A stretch of 14,386 nt of DNA from UBA7398 sp964597305 (GCA_964597305.1 CAZQWU010000034.1:1-14386); one strand, 5' to 3'. Positions 1-7,663 are shown, counted from the stretch's first letter. Notes: generated by a model from the letters alone, not told the origin. Made by a program: numbers and translations.

Positions 1-633
1 TTCCGGAATTGAACCAGCATTATGTTCCACAAGAATCCAATTGTTTCTATCAAGTGGTCGAATCCCGCGTTCCAAAACAGACCACGCGGCATTCGACAAT
101 CCACCAACAACTGCCCAATGTTCAATTGGAAGTTGCAGAATTTTTCCTAATACACACCGCGCAGTTCCACCATGAGTGACAACAACGAGTGTTCCTTCGT
201 GACCTTCAAGCGCCCGCTCAATTGCGCGAAGTGATCGCGAAGCAACATCTGAGCGACGTTCACCACATTCACCTGCTGGTTCGTCGTTTCCATTAATCCA
301 ACTCGTAAATTTTTCAAAGTCCGCTGCCCGATTTTCTTCGCCAGTCTTGCCTTCCCATTTTCCGCCATTGGTTTCCCGCAAATCCGCATCGATGGCTACT
401 GGTAAATTCACAAGATCAGCAAGCGCTTGGGCAGTAAATCGAGCGCGCTCTAAATCGCTCGAAATAATTTTTGTTGGCTTAAATCCAGCTAATATTTCAG
501 CAGATCGCTTTGCTTGATATCGACCGACGTCATTGAGTGGAATATCTGAATGCCCTTGGAATCGATTAAGAATATTCCAGTCAGTTTGACCATGGCGCCA
601 AATGACTATCCGTTGCTTTTTGGTGGGGCTCAT
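1..633 (-). CDS. Histidine phosphatase, GpgP-like (3' end cut by window)
   Basis: A histidine phosphatase (phosphoglycerate mutase superfamily) of 211 visible codons, open at the left edge. The RHG motif is at residues 13-14 (IVIWRHGQTDWN), followed by the phosphate-binding Arg in SSDLERA (R63), the acid in LRETNGG (E87) and the second catalytic His in VTHGG (H154). The visible end (WILVEHNAG) lines up with the last part of mycobacterial GpgP as I recall it, so probably only a few residues are missing. Mycobacteria have the same order nadD-rsfS-gpgP, where GpgP dephosphorylates glucosyl-3-phosphoglycerate in polysaccharide synthesis. Position and motifs support that kinship, but substrate cannot be read from sequence, and other small-phosphate or cobalamin-pathway phosphatases look alike. 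The ATG at 633-631 overlaps the rsfS stop as ATGA, so it is probably translated by coupling. Confidence 0.9.
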   Translation of the reverse strand, partial: MSPTKKQRIVIWRHGQTDWNILNRFQGHSDIPLNDVGRYQAKRSAEILAGFKPTKIISSDLERARFTAQALADLVNLPVAIDADLRETNGGKWEGKTGEENRAADFEKFTSWINGNDEPAGECGERRSDVASRSLRAIERALEGHEGTLVVVTHGGTARCVLGKILQLPIEHWAVVGGLSNAAWSVLERGIRPLDRNNWILVEHNAGSIPE

Positions 634-992
634 CGATCAGTATTCACTTCCATGTCAATGCTTGGACAGTCATTCCATAGTCGGTCGAGCATGTAATACT
701 GGCGAATATTCTGAGTTTGAATATGCACAACAAGATCTGAATAATCAAGAAGAATCCATTGTTCTGAACGCTCTCGTCGCATTGGCTTTTCGCCTTCCTG
801 TGCTAATTGACGTTCAACTTCGTCGGCTATCGCTTCAATATTTCTCTCATTCTGGCCAGAAATGATAAGAAACATTTCCGAGAGGACCATTTGGTCACTG
901 AGATCAATGGCCACAATATCGCTACCAAGTTTTTCCGCAGCGGCTGCTGCTGCAATTTTCGCCCGACGAATAGTTGCTTTATTTGCGGGCAT
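630..992 (-). CDS. rsfS: Ribosomal silencing factor RsfS
   Basis: RsfS (RsfA/Iojap family, DUF143) binds ribosomal protein uL14 on the 50S subunit and blocks subunit joining when nutrients are scarce. The 120-residue protein has the family pattern: an N-terminal helix rich in Ala, then SDIVAIDLSDQMVLSEMFLI, then NERNIEAIADEVE, and the C-terminal WILLDYSDLVVHI followed by YYMLDRLWNDCP. I chose the ATG at 992-990 (MPANKATIRRAK), which gives a normal length and overlaps the end of nadD by 14 bases. An ATG nine bases upstream (1001) is also possible. The frame stays open to an ATG at 1073, but that would lie deep inside nadD and add residues unlike the family. Its stop overlaps the next start (ATGA at 633-630). 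The nadD-rsfS pairing is conserved in many bacteria. Confidence 0.95.
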   Translation of the reverse strand: MPANKATIRRAKIAAAAAAEKLGSDIVAIDLSDQMVLSEMFLIISGQNERNIEAIADEVERQLAQEGEKPMRRERSEQWILLDYSDLVVHIQTQNIRQYYMLDRLWNDCPSIDMEVNTDR

Positions 993-1566
993 ATAAACCA
1001 TGTTCGTCGATATATTCTGCAACTTCCGGTGTAATAAATTCTTCAACCGAAACTCCTTCAGCCAGCGCTTCACGTATCACGGTTGCAGAAATATCCAATG
1101 CATCGATTTCAAGTGATTCCATTCGAACACCGTCGATTAATGAGGCGGTAGCGCCTGGACGTTGAATAACGAGAAAGTTCACTCGCTCGGCTAATTCAGA
1201 AAATCGGTGCCACTGTGGAAGTGTCCCGACATTGTCGCTTCCGATAACAAATGTCCATTCGCCAGGGTTCTCTGCCATCAATTCTTCTACCGTGTCAATG
1301 GCATACGAAGGACCAATTCGTTCAACATCAATATCACTGACGATGACATGACGAGCAATATCAGATGGCGCTTCACCCAGTGCAATCTCTACCATCGCCA
1401 TGCGATCACTCGGTTTTGCGCCTGGTTCATCTCGCAATTGAGGTTGACCTGACGGGACCACCCAGATCTCATCAAATCTATTGAGTTTCACTAATTCGCT
1501 AACGAGATGAAGATGACCACGATGGATCGGATCGAAGGTGCCACCAAACAATGCGTATTTCTTAAT
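979..1566 (-). CDS. nadD: Nicotinate-nucleotide adenylyltransferase NadD, probable ATT start
   Basis: NadD adenylylates nicotinate mononucleotide to deamido-NAD+, a step in NAD synthesis in the cytoplasm. It has the nucleotidyltransferase signature LFGGTFDPIHRGHL, the substrate segment VVPSGQPQLRD, the FVIGSDNVGTLPQWHRF stretch, and an ISATVIREAL motif (ISSTxIR type) near the C-terminus. No ATG or GTG start is available. A stop lies at 1578-1576, and the conserved first strand (KKYALFGG) begins directly after an ATT at 1566-1564. AAGGGA ends five bases before that ATT, an ideal ribosome binding site. The TTG at 1551 would remove the first beta strand of the Rossmann fold and has no good binding site. 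I therefore place the start at ATT, giving 195 residues; ACG one codon earlier is a weaker alternative. It shares its frame with the upstream small ORF, nine bases away, and overlaps rsfS. Confidence 0.9.
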   Translation of the reverse strand: MKKYALFGGTFDPIHRGHLHLVSELVKLNRFDEIWVVPSGQPQLRDEPGAKPSDRMAMVEIALGEAPSDIARHVIVSDIDVERIGPSYAIDTVEELMAENPGEWTFVIGSDNVGTLPQWHRFSELAERVNFLVIQRPGATASLIDGVRMESLEIDALDISATVIREALAEGVSVEEFITPEVAEYIDEHGLYARK

Positions 1567-1571
1567 CGTTT

Positions 1572-1577
1572 TCCCTT
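1572..1577 (-). promoter_or_regulatory. Ribosome binding site that decides the nadD start
   Basis: AAGGGA on the minus strand overlaps the stop codon of the upstream 45-codon ORF (TAAGGGA) and ends five bases before ATT at 1566-1564. It is about 20 bases from the TTG at 1551, too far to serve it. This is the main reason for preferring the ATT start. Confidence 0.6.
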
Positions 1578-1713
1578 AGTCGCGGTCAATTCGAAGTACA
1601 AGATATAAAAGCAAGGTCAGGACAGAAAACGCCATAATTCCGAAGAAGATAGGTGGTGCTGGTAGTTCGCGAACAGTTTCACTTGCAAAATGTGAGATAA
1701 GAAATTTCGACAT
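1576..1713 (-). CDS. Small single-pass membrane protein (45 aa) upstream of nadD
   Basis: A 45-codon ORF starting at ATG 1713-1711 and ending TAA at 1578-1576, shorter than usual gene-finding cut-offs. The protein begins MSKFLISHFASETVRELPAP, continues with one hydrophobic segment of about 20 residues (roughly 21-41, PIFFGIMAFSVLTLLLYLVL) and ends in charged RIDRD. From memory, many actinobacteria carry a very short membrane protein with an 'ETxRELPxPP' stretch before a single helix next to nadD; if right, this is its counterpart, but I cannot verify it here. The function is unknown. It fills the only sizeable space between ligA and nadD, has its own -10-like box exactly six bases before its ATG, and its stop overlaps the nadD ribosome binding site, so the two are probably co-translated. 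Confidence 0.75.
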   Translation of the reverse strand: MSKFLISHFASETVRELPAPPIFFGIMAFSVLTLLLYLVLRIDRD

Positions 1714-1719
1714 ACCGAT

Positions 1720-1725
1720 ATCTTA
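1720..1725 (-). promoter_or_regulatory. -10 box of a putative leaderless promoter for the nadD operon
   Basis: TAAGAT on the minus strand is followed by six bases (ATCGGT) and then the ATG at 1713. In actinobacteria a TANNNT box whose last T is at -7 places transcription start on the first base of the start codon. There is no Shine-Dalgarno before this ATG. It would drive the small membrane protein, nadD, rsfS and the phosphatase separately from ligA. No good -35 is visible; CGCACA about 17 bases upstream is weak. Confidence 0.5.
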
Positions 1726-1761
1726 ACCTGCGGCCTTGATTCTGTGCGAGTTTTCGACTTA

Positions 1762-3801
1762 TTACGAATTACCAGCAACTAATCTCTGAAACTGGCCTTC
1801 ATCAATTATGCGTAGGCCAAGGTCGCGCGCTTTTGCCAATTTCGATCCCGGCTCTTCACCAACGAGAACATAATCTGTTTTTTTCGATACCGATGATGTC
1901 GATTTTCCGCCATGTCGAGCGATTACTTCAGCGATCTCGTCGCGAGAATAGTTCTGGAGTGATCCGGTAACCACGATCGATAACCCCGCTAATGTTTGAG
2001 GAGCCCGCTCGGCTTCTCGTACTTTCATCGCTACACCAGCTTTTTCCCATTGAGCCACGATTGTCCGATGCCATTTTTCAGAGAACCATTCCTTAATTGA
2101 ATCAGCAATGACTTCGCCAACGCCATCAACGCTTGAGAGTAGATCGCGATCTGCAGTTGCAATAGCCGAAAGTGAACCGAATTTTGATGCGAGCGCTTGG
2201 GCAGCGGTAGGTCCAACATGGCGGATTGAGAGTGCAACGATTACTCGCCAAAGCGGTCTTGATTTTGCATTGTCAAGTGCTGCAAGAAATTTTTCTGCAT
2301 TCGCACCGAGTGAGCCATCTTTTTTAAGAAAGAATTGAGAGCGACGAAGATCATCCTCTGTAAGGGTAAATAAATCCGATTCATCAGTAATGATGTTGTC
2401 TTGCAGAAGAGCTTGTGCTGCTTCATATCCAAGGATTTCTATATCAAGAGCTGCTCGCGAACCAATGTAATACAAACGTTCACGAAGTTGTGCAGGGCAG
2501 GTTTGAGCATTGGGACAACGAATGTCGACATCACCTTCTGACATTGCGCGTAATGGCGTCTGGCATTCTGGACATTTTTTTGGCATCACAAATGCACGTT
2601 CCTTGCCAGTTCTTTCACCAAGTACTGGTCCGAGAATTTCCGGGATGACATCACCTGCTTTGCGAATAACGACTGTGTCGCCGATTAAAATTCCTTTTCG
2701 TTCCACTTCCTGTGAATTATGGAGCGTTGCATTGGTAATTGTTGATCCTGCAACTCGCACCGGTTCCATATATCCAAAAGGTGTAACACGTCCTGTTCTT
2801 CCTACGCTGACTTTAATGTCAAGCAATTTCGTCCTAACTTCCTCAGGTGGATATTTATATGCAATAGCCCATTTAGGAGCTCGTGAGGTTGACCCTAAGG
2901 CAGTTTGTGCACTTCGCTCATTGACTTTAATGACAATGCCATCAATTTCATGTTCAACATCATGGCGATGTTTTAAGTAATACTCAATAAATTCACGAAC
3001 CTTCGCTGGGTTATCGACGACTTTATATCGGGAACTGGTTGGTAAACCCCATGATTTCAACGCTTCGTATGCAGCGCTCTGTGACTCAAAATCTATTCCA
3101 GACATCGCTCCGATGCCATGGACCACCATATCCAATGGTCGCGAAGCAGTAACGCGTGGATCTTTCTGTCGTAATGAACCAGCTGCAGCATTACGCGGAT
3201 TAGCAAAACGCGGTTTTCCTGACTCTTCCAATGTCTCATTAAGTTCATCGAAGGATTTGAGTGGAAAGAAAACTTCTCCTCGAATCTCGATAAAGTCAGG
3301 AATATTCTTGCCCTGTAATTCATGGGGTATTGATCCGATAGTTTTTATATTGAGTGTGACATCTTCGCCGGTCACACCATTTCCGCGAGTTAATGCATAA
3401 CTGAGTTTTCCATGGTCATACACAAGATTGATCGCTAATCCATCTACTTTCACTTCGCAGAGCCATGTGTTGTGACGGGACTCTTTAGCAACGCGATCAA
3501 ACCAATCACTCAACTCTTGTTCATCAAAGACGTTATCCAGGCTCATCATTTTTTCGCGGTGATCGCGTTGTGCGAAATCTGTCGCAAAACCACCGCCAAC
3601 ATCCAGTGTTGGCGAATGTGGATCGCGTAAATCTGGATATTTATTTTCTAATGCGACTAACGATTTCCAGAGTTCATCAAATTGCGCATCAGAAATAGTA
3701 GGTTTATCGAGCACATAATATTTGAATTGATGGTCACGAATTTCTTCGGCAAGTTCAGCCATCTTTTTCCGAGGAGATGTGCCAGAACGTTCCGGCGTCA
3801 T
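1762..3801 (-). CDS. ligA: NAD-dependent DNA ligase LigA
   Basis: LigA seals nicks in duplex DNA during replication and repair, using NAD+ as AMP donor. The 679-residue protein is full length with all expected parts: domain Ia (about 15-70, HQFKYYVLDKPTISDAQFDEL), the adenylation domain with the AMP-accepting Lys in CEVKVDGLAI (K118), RGEVFFP near 174-180, the OB fold with PKWAIAYKYPPEE (about 309-321), a four-cysteine zinc finger (C410, C413, C429, C435), helix-hairpin-helix repeats (about 445-575) including the RHVGPTAAQ turn, and a C-terminal BRCT domain (about 600-679, ending IIDEGQFQRLVAG). The ATG at 3801 overlaps the mnmA stop by four bases (ATGA), so translation is likely coupled. The 48-base space after its stop contains a probable promoter for the next gene. 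All key residues are present. Confidence 0.98.
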   Translation of the reverse strand: MTPERSGTSPRKKMAELAEEIRDHQFKYYVLDKPTISDAQFDELWKSLVALENKYPDLRDPHSPTLDVGGGFATDFAQRDHREKMMSLDNVFDEQELSDWFDRVAKESRHNTWLCEVKVDGLAINLVYDHGKLSYALTRGNGVTGEDVTLNIKTIGSIPHELQGKNIPDFIEIRGEVFFPLKSFDELNETLEESGKPRFANPRNAAAGSLRQKDPRVTASRPLDMVVHGIGAMSGIDFESQSAAYEALKSWGLPTSSRYKVVDNPAKVREFIEYYLKHRHDVEHEIDGIVIKVNERSAQTALGSTSRAPKWAIAYKYPPEEVRTKLLDIKVSVGRTGRVTPFGYMEPVRVAGSTITNATLHNSQEVERKGILIGDTVVIRKAGDVIPEILGPVLGERTGKERAFVMPKKCPECQTPLRAMSEGDVDIRCPNAQTCPAQLRERLYYIGSRAALDIEILGYEAAQALLQDNIITDESDLFTLTEDDLRRSQFFLKKDGSLGANAEKFLAALDNAKSRPLWRVIVALSIRHVGPTAAQALASKFGSLSAIATADRDLLSSVDGVGEVIADSIKEWFSEKWHRTIVAQWEKAGVAMKVREAERAPQTLAGLSIVVTGSLQNYSRDEIAEVIARHGGKSTSSVSKKTDYVLVGEEPGSKLAKARDLGLRIIDEGQFQRLVAGNS

Positions 3802-4886
3802 TGAGCGCTCGATTGTGTACTCATGACAGTTGCTGATCCCACAACTCGATCATCGTCATACATCACCATTGCTTGACCTGCCGCCAGGCCAAAGAGTGGT
3901 TCTCGTAGTTGAGAGATAACATGATCGCCATTCCATTGATATGAACAGCGTATTGGTTGGCCATGCGCACGAACTTGCAGGAAACCTTCGTACTCACGAT
4001 TTAATTCCGGAGCAGGGCCACACCAAATGGGCCTTTCCCCCACAACGCTTTTGACTTCAAGGGATTTATGTTCACCTACAACAACGGTATTTGTTTTCGG
4101 TTCAACTTTTAATACATATCGAGGCTGACCTGACGCAGTTGGCGTTGTTATACCTAGACCTTTGCGTTGACCAATGGTGTACGTATACGCACCTTGGTGT
4201 TCACCTAATTTCTGACCATTCTCATCAACAATATCGCCAGGTGTACTTCCTAATCGATCACGCAACCAGCCAGCGTTATTACCCGAAGGAACAAAACAGA
4301 TGTCATGGCTATCTGGTTTGTGAGCAACGGATAATCCTCGCTGCTCAGCTTCGACTCGTACTTCATCTTTCACAGTATCGCCCAGTGGAAAATATGCACC
4401 GTGCAGTTGTTGGCGATTGAGTACTGCTAAAACATACGATTGATCTTTGCCAGAGTCAACGGCGCGAAATAGAGCGCGCTCACCATTAACCTCACGAATT
4501 TGCGCATAGTGCCCAGTGACGACACCATCAAATCCCATCGCTTGTGCGCGATCGAGCACTGCCTCAAATTTAATTTTTTCGTTACACCGTAAGCATGGGT
4601 TTGGTGTCTTACCATCGGCATATTCAGCGAGAAAGTTCTCAACGACATTCCGATGGAATTCGTCTGACATGTCCCAGATGTAAAACGGAATTCCAATGAC
4701 ATCGGCCGCGCGCCTGGCATCATGCGAGTCTTCAATAGTGCAGCAACCACGGGCGCCAGATCGATATTTTTGTGGATTTTTCGAAAGGGCTAAGTGCACG
4801 CCAATGACATCATGGCCTTCAGCTTTTGCGCGAGCGGCGGCTACTGCAGAATCAACTCCACCGCTCATTGCAGCTATAAGTTTCAT
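3798..4886 (-). CDS. mnmA: tRNA-uridine 2-sulfurtransferase MnmA
   Basis: MnmA activates U34 of Lys, Glu and Gln tRNAs with ATP and replaces its O2 with sulfur relayed from a cysteine desulfurase. The 362-residue protein has the PP-loop SGGVDSAV (8-15), TPNPCLRCNEKIKF (94-107), the FDGVVTGHYA segment, DQSYVLAVL, and DICFVP (195-200). By comparison with E. coli MnmA, C101 and C197 are the catalytic pair that forms the persulfide and disulfide; both are present. The C-terminal beta-barrel part ends normally with LFGLAAGQAMVMYD. ATG at 4886 overlaps the desulfurase stop (ATGA) and its own stop overlaps ligA. The adjacent desulfurase is its obvious sulfur donor, an arrangement also known in other actinobacteria. 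Confidence 0.97.
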   Translation of the reverse strand: MKLIAAMSGGVDSAVAAARAKAEGHDVIGVHLALSKNPQKYRSGARGCCTIEDSHDARRAADVIGIPFYIWDMSDEFHRNVVENFLAEYADGKTPNPCLRCNEKIKFEAVLDRAQAMGFDGVVTGHYAQIREVNGERALFRAVDSGKDQSYVLAVLNRQQLHGAYFPLGDTVKDEVRVEAEQRGLSVAHKPDSHDICFVPSGNNAGWLRDRLGSTPGDIVDENGQKLGEHQGAYTYTIGQRKGLGITTPTASGQPRYVLKVEPKTNTVVVGEHKSLEVKSVVGERPIWCGPAPELNREYEGFLQVRAHGQPIRCSYQWNGDHVISQLREPLFGLAAGQAMVMYDDDRVVGSATVMSTQSSAQ

Positions 4887-5900
4887 GAACGAGACCCTGC
4901 CGCGCGAGCGCGTTCGACAACTTTGCTAATCACCGTACCAAGATATTCCACATCGGCGTCACTGCTGGTATGACCCAATGAAAATCGAAGAGTCGACTTC
5001 GCTAATTCCTCGGAAATCCCCAATGCGAGAAGAACATGGCTCGCTTGCGGCACGCCGGCGCTACACGCCGAACCGGTCGAAGTAGAAATTCCCTCTGCAT
5101 CAAGTAACAGTAAAAGTACGTCGCCAGATGCGCCTGGAAAAGTTACATTGAGGATACTGGGAAGGGTGTTAGCGTCTTTATCATTTGTTCCACCATTGAA
5201 AGCGATATCCGAAACTTTTTCAGTGAGTAATTTTTTTAATTTACCTTTCAGTTCGCGGATACGATCATTCCGATCGGTAAATTCTTGAGAAAGTTTTGTC
5301 ACTGCAGCGGCGAAACTGACGATACCGGGTGCATTCAAAGTTCCACTTCGAATATCGCGCTCTTGTCCGCCGCCATGGAGAATAGGTGTCAGATCAAGGC
5401 CACGTCGAACAATCAATGCGCCAACGCCNNNNNNNNNNNNNNNNNNNNNNNNNNNNNNNNNNNNNNNNNNNNNNNNNNNNNNNNNNNNNNNNNNNNNNNN
5501 NNNNNNNNNNNNNNNNNNNNNNNNNNNNGGGGACTTCAATAATTTCTGCGCCTTCATGTTCGTGCAGCCAATAGATGGGATCCATGACGGCATGGTGTTC
5601 AAATGGAGATGTAATGATTACTTTTCTATCCTTATTAATCTTTTGCGCATTCCACCAGAGCCCCTTAATTGCTGTGTTATTTGCCTCAGTTCCACTTCCA
5701 GTGAATATAATTTCACTTGGTAAACATCCGGCAAAAGCTGCAATTGATTCACGTGCCTCTTCAACATCTTTACGAATTTCACGACCATGGCTATGCAAGC
5801 TCGATGCATTTCCAATTTTTGATACGTGTCGCGTGAAGACTTCGATTGCTTCCTCGACCATAGGGGTCGTTGCAGCATGATCAAAGTAAATCTGCGCCAT
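4883..5900 (-). CDS. iscS: Cysteine desulfurase (NifS/IscS family), interrupted by an assembly gap
   Basis: A class V aminotransferase-fold PLP enzyme that takes sulfur from L-cysteine as an enzyme persulfide. The first 124 residues (5900-5529) contain IYFDHAATTP, SSLHSHGR, IIFTGSGTEANN and SPFEHHAVMDP. The last 181 codons (5428-4886) contain GVGALIVRRG, the HGGGQERDIRSGTLN segment and the catalytic cysteine loop in STGSACSAGVPQASH. Between them are 100 Ns. The missing piece should hold the NNE(I/T)G loop, the PLP-contacting His/Asp and the Schiff-base Lys (SxHKxxGP), roughly 80-90 residues, so the true gap is probably 240-270 bases. The halves lie in different frames only because 100 is a filler length; no frameshift is implied. 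ATG at 5900 is nine bases after etfA, and the stop overlaps mnmA (ATGA). Confidence 0.93.
5429..5528. other. Assembly gap, 100 Ns
   Basis: Exactly 100 unknown bases inside the cysteine desulfurase gene. A round 100 is the usual filler for a scaffold gap of unknown size. Codon boundaries on both sides abut the gap exactly, so an intact gene needs a true length divisible by three. Confidence 0.99.
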
Positions 5901-5909
5901 AGTCAGTAA

Positions 5910-6860
5910 TTATTTTTTCGCGGCCAACGCTGCTTGTGCTTGCGGTACGACCACAAAAAGATCGCCCACAACGCCAAAATCAGCGAGGTCGAAAATTGGC
6001 GCTTCTGGATCTTTATTAATCGCCACGATTGTTTTACTTGTCTGCATACCCGCACGGTGTTGAATCGCTCCGGAGATCCCACATGCAATATATAACTGTG
6101 GGCTCACAGTTTTCCCAGTCTGCCCTACTTGATGAGAATGCGGATACCAGCCAGCATCTGTCGCAGCACGTGATGCACCTACCGCGGCACCGAGCGTGTC
6201 AGCAAGTTTTTCTATTGGCGCGAAGTCGCCATTAGTTCCACGCCCACCTGAGATAACAATTTTCGCTTCAGTAAGTTCGGGACGACCACCTTTTACAGCT
6301 GGTTTGACTTGAGTAATTGTCGCAACGTGTGCTCCAGGGTTTATGGATAGCGACAGAGTCTCACTCGTTGGCGAACTTTCCACACTTTCAGGATCGATTG
6401 AACTTGGTCTGATGGTGATAATCGCTTTTCCATGAGTTATTTTTGATTTCACCAAATACGAGCCACCAAAAATCGATTGGGTGGCTATGCCATCTGATGT
6501 GACATCGACGGCATCCGTGATCAGACCACTTTCGGTACGAACAGCAACTCGAGCAGCGATCTCCTTACCGCGTGCAGTTGATGAAATGAAAAGCGCATCG
6601 GGGCTCTTCATTGACATAATCTGGCTCGTTGCATCTACCATCGCAGCAATTCCTGCGCTTGCAAAAGAGCTATCTTCAACAATGAAGAGTGAATCAACCG
6701 GCGAGTTCTTTAATTGATCTTTCAGACGTGAGCCTTCACCAGGTGCGCAAAGGATAAGCGCTGAAACTGAACCCCATCGCTTACCAAAGGTCGCTAATTC
6801 GGCAGCCGATTTAAGAACAGTGCCATCAATGTGATCAACAAGAAAAAGTACAGAACTCAT
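5910..6860 (-). CDS. etfA: Electron transfer flavoprotein alpha subunit EtfA (FixB)
   Basis: The FAD-carrying subunit of the EtfAB heterodimer, which collects electrons from acyl-CoA and related dehydrogenases and passes them to the respiratory chain. The 316-residue protein has an N-terminal ETF domain (about 1-190), then GGRPELTEAKIVISGGRG and the conserved FAD-binding C-terminal domain with DAGWYPHSHQVGQTGK (235-250), YIACGISGAIQH (257-268) and INKDPEAPIFDLADFGVVGDL (281-301). Length is normal for a bacterial EtfA. ATG at 6860 overlaps the etfB stop (ATGA), so the subunits are translated together at equal ratio. Fatty acid oxidation is the likeliest electron source, but no dehydrogenase gene lies in this window to confirm it. 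Confidence 0.97.
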   Translation of the reverse strand: MSSVLFLVDHIDGTVLKSAAELATFGKRWGSVSALILCAPGEGSRLKDQLKNSPVDSLFIVEDSSFASAGIAAMVDATSQIMSMKSPDALFISSTARGKEIAARVAVRTESGLITDAVDVTSDGIATQSIFGGSYLVKSKITHGKAIITIRPSSIDPESVESSPTSETLSLSINPGAHVATITQVKPAVKGGRPELTEAKIVISGGRGTNGDFAPIEKLADTLGAAVGASRAATDAGWYPHSHQVGQTGKTVSPQLYIACGISGAIQHRAGMQTSKTIVAINKDPEAPIFDLADFGVVGDLFVVVPQAQAALAAKK

Positions 6861-7651
6861 ATTAACCGCTTTTCCGCAAGAAACTCTACAAGTTGTGTAC
6901 CGCCGCTACCTGTGTCGTCGATTTTTATTCCTTTTTCGCGAGGTGGTCGAGCGCTAAATTCGGTAACGATGCTCCATGCATTCGCAAGACCTACATCACT
7001 GACTCCAAGATCGGCGATAGTTTTTGTTTCTATGGGTTTCTTTTTCGCAGCCATAATTCCTTTGAATGATGGATAACGTGGTTCATTAATTTTCTCAATC
7101 ACGCTAATAATCGCAGGGAAAGGTGAATTCATCGTTTCCACCCCGAGATCTGTTATTCGGGCGATCTCCACGCGTTTAGCTACTGGATCTACTGCGACCG
7201 AGCCAGCAAAAGTCAATTGCGCCCAGCCCAATCGTTCAGCCAACATCGCCGGAATTACACTCATCCGCGCATCAGTAGATTCTGTTCCGCAGAAAACTAG
7301 ATCATAATGTCCTGTTTCAATCACCTTTGCTAATACTTTTGACGTAGCAAGCGCATCAGAACCAGCTAACGCTGGATCGGAAACGAGAATTGCATCATCT
7401 GCACCCATCGATAAACCTTTGCGAATAGCTTCGGTCGCTCTCTCTGGTCCCATCGAAATTAACGTGATCGTGTGCTCTGGATTTTCTTTTCCTTCGTTGA
7501 GCGGTTCGATAATTCGCAGCGCTTCTTCAATTGCATATTCATCAAGATCATTAAGTACAGCATCAACGCCAGCGCGATCGAGAAGACCGTTCACCATTTT
7601 CTTCTCAGCCCACGAATCAGGAACTTGTTTAATACAGACGGCGATTTTCAC
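6857..7651 (-). CDS. etfB: Electron transfer flavoprotein beta subunit EtfB (FixA)
   Basis: The AMP-binding partner of EtfA. The 264-residue protein opens with MKIAVCIKQVPDSWAEKK, has the LNDLDEYAIEEALRI segment, LISMGPERATEAIRKGLSMGADDAILV, the DLVFCGTESTD region, and the ETF beta signature INEPRYPSFKGIMAAKKKP (about 189-207), which includes the recognition loop region for partner dehydrogenases. The start is GTG at 7651. An ATG overlaps it at 7653, but in another frame. No Shine-Dalgarno is present; a TAACAT box sits six bases upstream, so the message probably begins at the GTG itself. It is the first gene of the long minus-strand operon running through ligA, and shares its upstream region with the divergent fabD. 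Confidence 0.97.
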   Translation of the reverse strand: MKIAVCIKQVPDSWAEKKMVNGLLDRAGVDAVLNDLDEYAIEEALRIIEPLNEGKENPEHTITLISMGPERATEAIRKGLSMGADDAILVSDPALAGSDALATSKVLAKVIETGHYDLVFCGTESTDARMSVIPAMLAERLGWAQLTFAGSVAVDPVAKRVEIARITDLGVETMNSPFPAIISVIEKINEPRYPSFKGIMAAKKKPIETKTIADLGVSDVGLANAWSIVTEFSARPPREKGIKIDDTGSGGTQLVEFLAEKRLI

Positions 7652-7657
7652 ATCGCT

Positions 7658-7663
7658 ATGTTA
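7658..7663 (-). promoter_or_regulatory. -10 box of a putative leaderless etfB promoter
   Basis: TAACAT on the minus strand, then six bases (AGCGAT), then the GTG start of etfB. The last T is at -7 if transcription begins at the G of GTG. No ribosome binding site precedes the start. No consensus -35 is visible at 16-18 bases; that area is occupied by the tandem TCACATC repeat, which may hint at activator-dependent expression. Confidence 0.55.

Noticed and set aside
147..389. 80-codon minus-strand frame
   Set aside because: A shadow of the histidine phosphatase, which reads through this stretch in another frame with all catalytic motifs.
993..1073. Extended rsfS start at ATG 1073
   Set aside because: The added residues would lie wholly inside nadD and are unlike RsfS N-termini; ATG 992 gives a normal 120-residue protein.
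602..1452. Several plus-strand frames opposite rsfS and nadD
   Set aside because: They lie antisense to well-recognised genes and show no protein family features.
4883..5900. Cysteine desulfurase as a frameshifted pseudogene or two separate genes
   Set aside because: The frame change falls exactly at a 100-N filler; both halves are complete and conserved, so unknown gap length explains it.
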